From: CAVTWS01 sp963738445 | GTDB lineage: Bacteria; Actinomycetota; Acidimicrobiia; Acidimicrobiales; SHLQ01 | Assembly (NCBI GenBank): GCA_963738445.1 | Contig: CAVTWS010000023.1 | Location: forward strand, 1 to 64,000 | DNA length: 64,000 bases | Reading direction: 5' to 3' | Shown here: positions 59,818 to 64,000 of the stretch, piece after piece | How the letters are laid out: the number at the start of each line of letters is the position of its first letter | Position numbering within the stretch: the stretch's first letter is position 1 | Notes under the pieces: model-generated | The model's database searches: none | What the model was told of the DNA's origin: nothing | What the model saw: the letters and a program-made list of their open reading frames with translations, nothing else | Translations under genes and position numbers: made by a program

Positions 59818-61998
59818 ATGGCTGAGCGCAGTGGTCGCCGCATGGAGATCCCGGGCTTCCGCGACTTCGTGGAGATCGGCCGGGGCGGCTTCGCGATCGT
59901 GTACCGGGCGCAGCAGGACGTCTTCCAGCGCGACGTGGCGGTGAAGGTCATCACCGTGCTCGACGTGTCCGACGAGGCGCGGCGACGGTTCCAGCGTGAG
60001 TGCACTGCCATCGGCCGGCTGGCCTGGCATCCCCACATCGTCACCGTGTTCGACGCCGGCGAGACGCCCGAGGGGTGGCCCTACCTGGTGATGGAGTATC
60101 TGTCGTCGGGCTCGCTCGGCGATCGGCTGGTCCGCGACGGCGCGTTGCCGTGGACGGAGGTGGCGGCGGTGGGCACCAAGATCGCCGGGGCGCTGCAGGC
60201 CGCGCACGACGAAGGCAGCCTGCACCGCGACGTGAAGCCCGACAACGTGCTGGTGAGCCGGGTAGGCGAGCCTCAACTGGGGGATTTCGGCATCGCCACG
60301 TTGCAGGACGGCACCCGATCCCGGTCGGGCATGCTCACGGCCACGCTCGCCTACGCGGCACCCGAGGTGTTGGCCGGTCAACGGGCCACCGCGGCGACCG
60401 ACGTGTACTCCCTCGCCGCCACCCTCCACGCCCTGTGCACCGGCAAGGCGCCGTTCGTGCACGACTCCGACGAGCACATGTTCGCGGTGATCCGCCGTAT
60501 CGACGCCGAGCCGGCGGAGGACCTGCGGCCTTTCGGCGTCCCCGACGCGGTGGTCTCGGTCATCGAGGCGGCCATGGCCAAGTCACCCGACGACCGCCCG
60601 TCGACTGCGGCCGAGTTCGCCCACCTGCTCCAGGCGGCAGCCTCCCTAACCCCGGCCTCAGATTCTGCGCCAGCCACCGGCGAGCCGGTCACCGCACCCG
60701 CGGTCGCCGTACCGTCGGTGGCCGCATCGCCGGTGGCCGCGCCAGTTTCACTTGTCGCAACGGAAACAGCGCCGCCCGTCGACCACAACGCCACGATCAT
60801 CACCGCGGTGCCGGCCGCCCCGCCGCCGTCACCTCGACGGCGCCTGCTGTTCGTGGCCATCGCCGCCGTCGTCGCTCTCCTCGTTGCCGGGGCGGCCGTG
60901 GCCCTGTCGGGTGGAGGAGACGGCGACGACGACGTCAGCACCGACTCCACCGACGACAGTTCGGTCGACGACTCGGTCGACGAAGGCGACGGTGAGGTCG
61001 TTCCCCTGCTCGACCCGGAGCCTGGGCACGTCGTCTCCGTGGTGGGAACCGGTCAGGGCGGAGATTCCGGCGACGGGCCCGCCGCCAGCACGCTGCTCGA
61101 CAACCCCGGGGCGGTCGCCATCGGCGGCGACGGCAACGTGAACATCGCCGACACCGGTCGGAACCGGATCCGGGTGGTGAGCGGCGGGTTCGTGACCACG
61201 GTGGCGGGTCCGCCCAACGACGACGTTCTGGCCGCACCGGCCGGGGTGGCCGTGCTCGACGGGGTGCTGTTCGCCGACAGCGATCACCACCAGGTCGGCC
61301 GGGTCGAGCCCGATGGCACGATCACGATCATCGCCGGCACCGGCGAGGCGGGGTATTCGGGCGACGACGGTCCCGCCACCGAGGCGCAGCTCAACTTGCC
61401 CAGCGGGCTGGCGGTCGGGCCCGACGGCACCATCTACGTGGCCGACAGCTTCAACGACGTGGTGCGCCGCATCCACCTCGACGGCACCATCACCACCGTG
61501 GCCGGCACCGGCGAAGCCGGCTACTCGGGCGACGACGTGACCGCCACCGACGCCCAGTTGAACTTCCCGCACGGGGTGGCGGTAGCCGACGACGGCACCC
61601 TGTTCATCGCCGACACCGACAACCATCGCGTCCGCCGGGTCGCCACCAACGGCACCATCACCACCGTGGCCGGCACGGCGACCGAAGGCACCGGCGGGTA
61701 CTCCGGCGACGGCGGACCGGCGGTCGACGCCGAGCTCGACGGACCGTGGGCGGTGGCGCTCGGGCTCGACGGCTCGCTCTACATCGCCGACACGTTCAAC
61801 AACCGGATCCGACGCGTGAGCACCGACGGCACGATCACCACCGTGGTCGGCACCGGGGAGCCGGGTTCAGGCGGCGACGGGGGAGTGGCCACCGAGGCCC
61901 AGCTCGACAACCCGCGCGGCATCGCCATCGGCCCCGACGGCGACCTCTACATCGTCGACACCTACAACCACCGGATCCTTCGCTTCGGCGCGGAGTGA
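59818..61998 (+). CDS. membrane Ser/Thr protein kinase with extracytoplasmic NHL beta-propeller (PknD-like)
   Basis: 726 residues; AGGAG 5 bases before the ATG. The kinase domain has the glycine loop IGRGGFAIVYRA, Lys43 in VAVKVI, HRDVKPDN (His136, Asp138) and DFG at Asp156, so all catalytic residues are present. After a Pro/Ala-rich linker one membrane span lies at about 344-363 (LLFVAIAAVVALLVAGAAVA). An acidic stretch is followed by five or more NHL repeats (each with D-G-x-I-T-T-V-A-G and IADTxNxRIRRV), making a sensor propeller outside the cell. The layout matches mycobacterial PknD. It probably senses a surface or extracellular ligand and phosphorylates FHA-containing partners; an FHA-like fragment lies just downstream. 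Confidence 0.92.
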   Translation: MAERSGRRMEIPGFRDFVEIGRGGFAIVYRAQQDVFQRDVAVKVITVLDVSDEARRRFQRECTAIGRLAWHPHIVTVFDAGETPEGWPYLVMEYLSSGSLGDRLVRDGALPWTEVAAVGTKIAGALQAAHDEGSLHRDVKPDNVLVSRVGEPQLGDFGIATLQDGTRSRSGMLTATLAYAAPEVLAGQRATAATDVYSLAATLHALCTGKAPFVHDSDEHMFAVIRRIDAEPAEDLRPFGVPDAVVSVIEAAMAKSPDDRPSTAAEFAHLLQAAASLTPASDSAPATGEPVTAPAVAVPSVAASPVAAPVSLVATETAPPVDHNATIITAVPAAPPPSPRRRLLFVAIAAVVALLVAGAAVALSGGGDGDDDVSTDSTDDSSVDDSVDEGDGEVVPLLDPEPGHVVSVVGTGQGGDSGDGPAASTLLDNPGAVAIGGDGNVNIADTGRNRIRVVSGGFVTTVAGPPNDDVLAAPAGVAVLDGVLFADSDHHQVGRVEPDGTITIIAGTGEAGYSGDDGPATEAQLNLPSGLAVGPDGTIYVADSFNDVVRRIHLDGTITTVAGTGEAGYSGDDVTATDAQLNFPHGVAVADDGTLFIADTDNHRVRRVATNGTITTVAGTATEGTGGYSGDGGPAVDAELDGPWAVALGLDGSLYIADTFNNRIRRVSTDGTITTVVGTGEPGSGGDGGVATEAQLDNPRGIAIGPDGDLYIVDTYNHRILRFGAE

Positions 61999-62020
61999 GG
62001 GATACCGCGACGGCCGCGTG

Positions 62021-62186
62021 TCACCCGTACTGGTAGCGGGCCTGCAGGAACACGATGTCGTCGCCGTCGATCAGGCGGTTGATCCGCTGTCGTCGGAGAA
62101 GCCTGGTTGCCCCCTTTGACGCGACGGCCGTTCACGTGCGTATTCAGGCCGTTGAGGTCGCCGATCAACTTGATGCCCTCCGGCAC
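62021..62186 (-). pseudogene. FHA-domain fragment
   Basis: On the minus strand the text reads EGIKLIGDLNGLNTHVNGRR and then, after a frame change near 62110, RINRLIDGDDIVFLQARYQYG and a stop at 62021. The D-L-N-x-L-N-x-x-V-N-G-R-R ... L-x-D-G-D-D-I pattern resembles the conserved SxNG-type loop and final strands of FHA phosphothreonine-binding domains. The N-terminal two thirds are missing. Its position directly after an STPK fits a decayed kinase partner gene. Confidence 0.4.
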
Positions 62187-62340
62187 GAGGGTGTGGGCCG
62201 CCGGCGAGCACGTGTCACCGTCGGAATCTGGCCGACGCCGCAGGCCTCTGCATCATGCGCGGACCACCACGTTCGCCCGGTCATCGAGATCGATCGGCGG
62301 CGATTCGGGAGTGTCACACCCCTCGGGTACATTTGTTCGC

Positions 62341-63549
62341 ATGGGTGAGTTGGCCGGGTTGGAACGTGAGCTCGAGGCTGCCGATGTGGCGGCGTGCGGC
62401 GCGCCGCGTCTGCGTGAGCTCGTCGGTGTCGTGGTGAAGGCGCAGCGGGTGCTGGCTGGGCACATGGCCCGGCTCGCCGCTGCGGCGTCGGCGTTGGAGC
62501 GTTCCGGGTCGGGTCCGGCGTCGGAGCAGACGTTGGCGGCTGGTGGGCAGGTGTCGGCTCGGGAGGCCAAGAACCTGGCAGCCGGCGCCAAGTTGGCTGA
62601 TCTGTTCCCGAAGGTCGGGCAACGTTCCCGGTCCGGGGTTGCTCACCCTGAGAACGTGAGGGCGTTGACCGCGGCCGCCCGGTCGTTGACCGCAGAGGAG
62701 TTGGCGTTGTTGGCGGGTCACGATGCGGCGTTGGCTCACGGGGTGGAGCTGGAAACGCCTGACGTGTTCGTCACTCGGCTCCGGGACCGGATCAACCACA
62801 TCCGTGAGCAACGAGTCGGCGACGATGCGTCGTTGATCGAACGTCAACGTGCGGCGTCGGCGTTCTCGATGGGACCCCGCCGTGACGGCATGTGGTGGTT
62901 GTCGGGTGCGCTCGACCCCGAACGGGCGCGGTTGTTGAACGACCGGATCAACGCGGGGGCCAAAGACCTGTCGGGTGATGAGCCGGTCACGGCGAACCAT
63001 CGGGCCGAGGCGTTGGTCGGGCTGGCGACCCGTCACGGCGGCGACGGGGGTCCGGCGCCGAGACTGGGCATCGGGATCATCGCCGACGCGGCCACCGCGG
63101 ATGGTGGGCCTCACGAGGGCAGTGTCGCGGAGGGGTGGGACGGCGCTGACGTCGACCCGGCCACCGTTGGCCGCCTGGCGTGCAACGCAGAGTGGATCAC
63201 GGTGTGGATCGACCGGTTGGGCCGGCCGGTGGCGTCGGGCGTCACCGGCCAGGCCGCGACCCGCGAGCAGCGACTCGCCCTGCGGGCCCTGTATGCCGTT
63301 TGCGGGCTGGATGGCGTCACGCCCTTCTCGCGCTGTGAGATCCACCACGTCAACGTGCCCTACGTTGCTGGCGGCGCTACTGATCTCGACAATCTGGTAC
63401 CCGTCTCACCGGAGTGGCATCACCGCATCCACGACCGTGGCTGGACCCTCACCATGGCTCAAGACCGCACCCTCACCCTGCGCCGACCCGACGGCACGCT
63501 CGACCGCACCGTCCCGCCACCCACACCCATCACCAGGCACGGCCCGTAG
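62341..63549 (+). CDS. DUF222 / 13E12-repeat family HNH endonuclease
   Basis: 402 residues from the ATG at 62341. A helical DUF222-type N-terminal region (LRELVGVVVKAQRVLAGHMA, then LAAGAKLADLFPKVGQ) is followed by ARLLNDRINAGAKDLSGDEP. The C-terminal HNH nuclease is CEIHHVNVPYVAGGATDLDN and LVPVSPEWHHRIHDRGW, with the metal-binding His pair, central Asn and final His all present. It is a complete member, unlike the shorter one at 1153. Only a degenerate half of the LexA motif (GTTCG) lies directly before its start, so it may not share SOS control. Its role is unknown, as for the family. Confidence 0.85.
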   Translation: MGELAGLERELEAADVAACGAPRLRELVGVVVKAQRVLAGHMARLAAAASALERSGSGPASEQTLAAGGQVSAREAKNLAAGAKLADLFPKVGQRSRSGVAHPENVRALTAAARSLTAEELALLAGHDAALAHGVELETPDVFVTRLRDRINHIREQRVGDDASLIERQRAASAFSMGPRRDGMWWLSGALDPERARLLNDRINAGAKDLSGDEPVTANHRAEALVGLATRHGGDGGPAPRLGIGIIADAATADGGPHEGSVAEGWDGADVDPATVGRLACNAEWITVWIDRLGRPVASGVTGQAATREQRLALRALYAVCGLDGVTPFSRCEIHHVNVPYVAGGATDLDNLVPVSPEWHHRIHDRGWTLTMAQDRTLTLRRPDGTLDRTVPPPTPITRHGP

Positions 63550-64000
63550 AGCGGGTGAAGCACCGGCGGAGCGATGATCAGCCCCGAGACGTGCCCGGGA
63601 GACGCGGCCCACGATCTGAGCCGCTCCGCCGTGTCACCGCGTGCTGGCAAGCCCGGGGGCGCCGTCGGGAGGTCACCAGACGGCCCGTATCGGGATATCG
63701 GCGACGGCGACGACTTCCACGCGTTCGGAAAGGGGGAACGAGTGAGCTCCGGCGTGGACCAGGATCCGCAGGAACAGGACCAGAGCGAAGCGCTAGGCGC
63801 CCGGTGTGGTGGCCGACGGTGGTGTGGGTGCGCGGTGGTGTGGGTGCCGCGGGCGGTGTGGGTGCCGCGGGCGGTGGCGCCTGACGGTGACCCGGGGCGA
63901 CCCGCAACGTCGGTGCTGGACTGGGGGCGTTGCGATCGGGTGCCACTGTGGGACGTTCGGCGACCTTCGTCGCGAGCTGTCGTGACGCTGCCGAGCACGC
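63550..64000. other. non-coding end of window with tandem repeats
   Basis: No recognised gene. Open frames here are low-complexity and overlap on both strands. The only structure is a G+C-rich tandem repeat at 63838-63873 and partial copies just before it. A real gene may begin beyond the window edge. Confidence 0.5.
63838..63873. repeat. two perfect tandem copies of an 18-base unit
   Basis: GTGTGGGTGCCGCGGGCG occurs twice in a row (63838-63855 and 63856-63873). Degenerate partial units precede it (ggtgtgggtgcgcg at 63820-63833). The unit is a multiple of three and could encode a six-residue repeat, but no coherent gene contains it. It probably expanded by slippage. Confidence 0.8.

Noticed and set aside
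62310..62345. Possible second LexA box before the DUF222 gene at 62341
   Set aside because: Only the GTTCG half matches; the other half (GGGTAC) departs at three of six positions.
63820..63875. Tandem repeats as a CRISPR array
   Set aside because: Units are adjacent with no spacers and there are no cas genes.

Overview
The window is a G+C-rich (about two thirds or more G+C by eye) actinobacterial segment. Frequent GTG starts, paired 4-base ATGA gene overlaps, two DUF222/HNH nuclease genes, an AftD-like arabinofuranosyltransferase, many acyl-CoA dehydrogenases and choline-kinase-like phosphotransferases fit a member of the Acidimicrobiia (Ilumatobacter-like) best. That placement is an inference from gene content; no rRNA or complete tRNA is present to confirm it.

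Layout: (1) 0-2.3 kb: a 3' tRNA-Val fragment that looks like an attachment-site scar, a small toxin-antitoxin-like pair and a DUF222/HNH gene behind a perfect actinobacterial LexA box. (2) 2.4-13.8 kb: phosphotransferases, a lipoprotein, a broken UvrD-like helicase coupled to a DUF6994-like gene, and a group of small oxidative and accessory enzymes (EthD, SnoaL-like, P450, aldo/keto reductase, phytanoyl-CoA dioxygenase-like). (3) 13.9-16.7 kb: a transposase remnant, a GT2 glycosyltransferase and a phosphatase/phosphodiesterase-fold protein. (4) 17-20.9 kb: a tightly coupled pair, a large CHAT-protease protein and an MBL-fold hydrolase, the best candidate here for an undescribed conflict-type system. 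(5) 21-35.7 kb: an acyl-CoA catabolic cluster (enoyl-CoA hydratase, dehydratase, acyl-CoA dehydrogenases, SDRs, CoA-transferase, thioesterase, amidohydrolase, thiolase, acyl-CoA ligase, two isochorismatase-fold proteins). Five copies of one palindromic operator, TTGACR-CTAG-YGTCAA-like, tie much of it into one regulon. Most of these genes are frameshifted or internally deleted, and the cluster is interrupted by transposon debris at 30.2-30.5 kb.

(6) 35.8-53.4 kb: a largely intact surface-polysaccharide cluster: a GT2 synthase fused to a GH26 glycanase, a TylF-type methyltransferase, a GT-C-like membrane protein, a small sortase-type surface protein, a GT4-GT2 fusion, a methyltransferase, an AftD-like giant membrane arabinosyltransferase, a membrane-anchored jelly-roll protein, a Wzx-type flippase and two GT4 enzymes. 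(7) 53.7-63.5 kb: a truncated DUF6629-like membrane protein, a conserved small protein, a GH3 glycosidase, SDR and SGNH hydrolase fragments, a phosphotransferase divergent from a DUF7064/7065-like protein (a second copy of the pair at 7.5-9.7 kb), a membrane Ser/Thr kinase with an NHL propeller, an FHA fragment and a second DUF222/HNH gene. The last 450 bases carry only short tandem repeats.

Frameshifts and missing catalytic cores are concentrated at 4.9-9.7, 12-16 and 21-33.6 kb and nearly absent from 33.6-56 kb. This is either patchy sequence or assembly quality, or genuine decay of the accessory and catabolic regions. The sequence alone does not decide between these.
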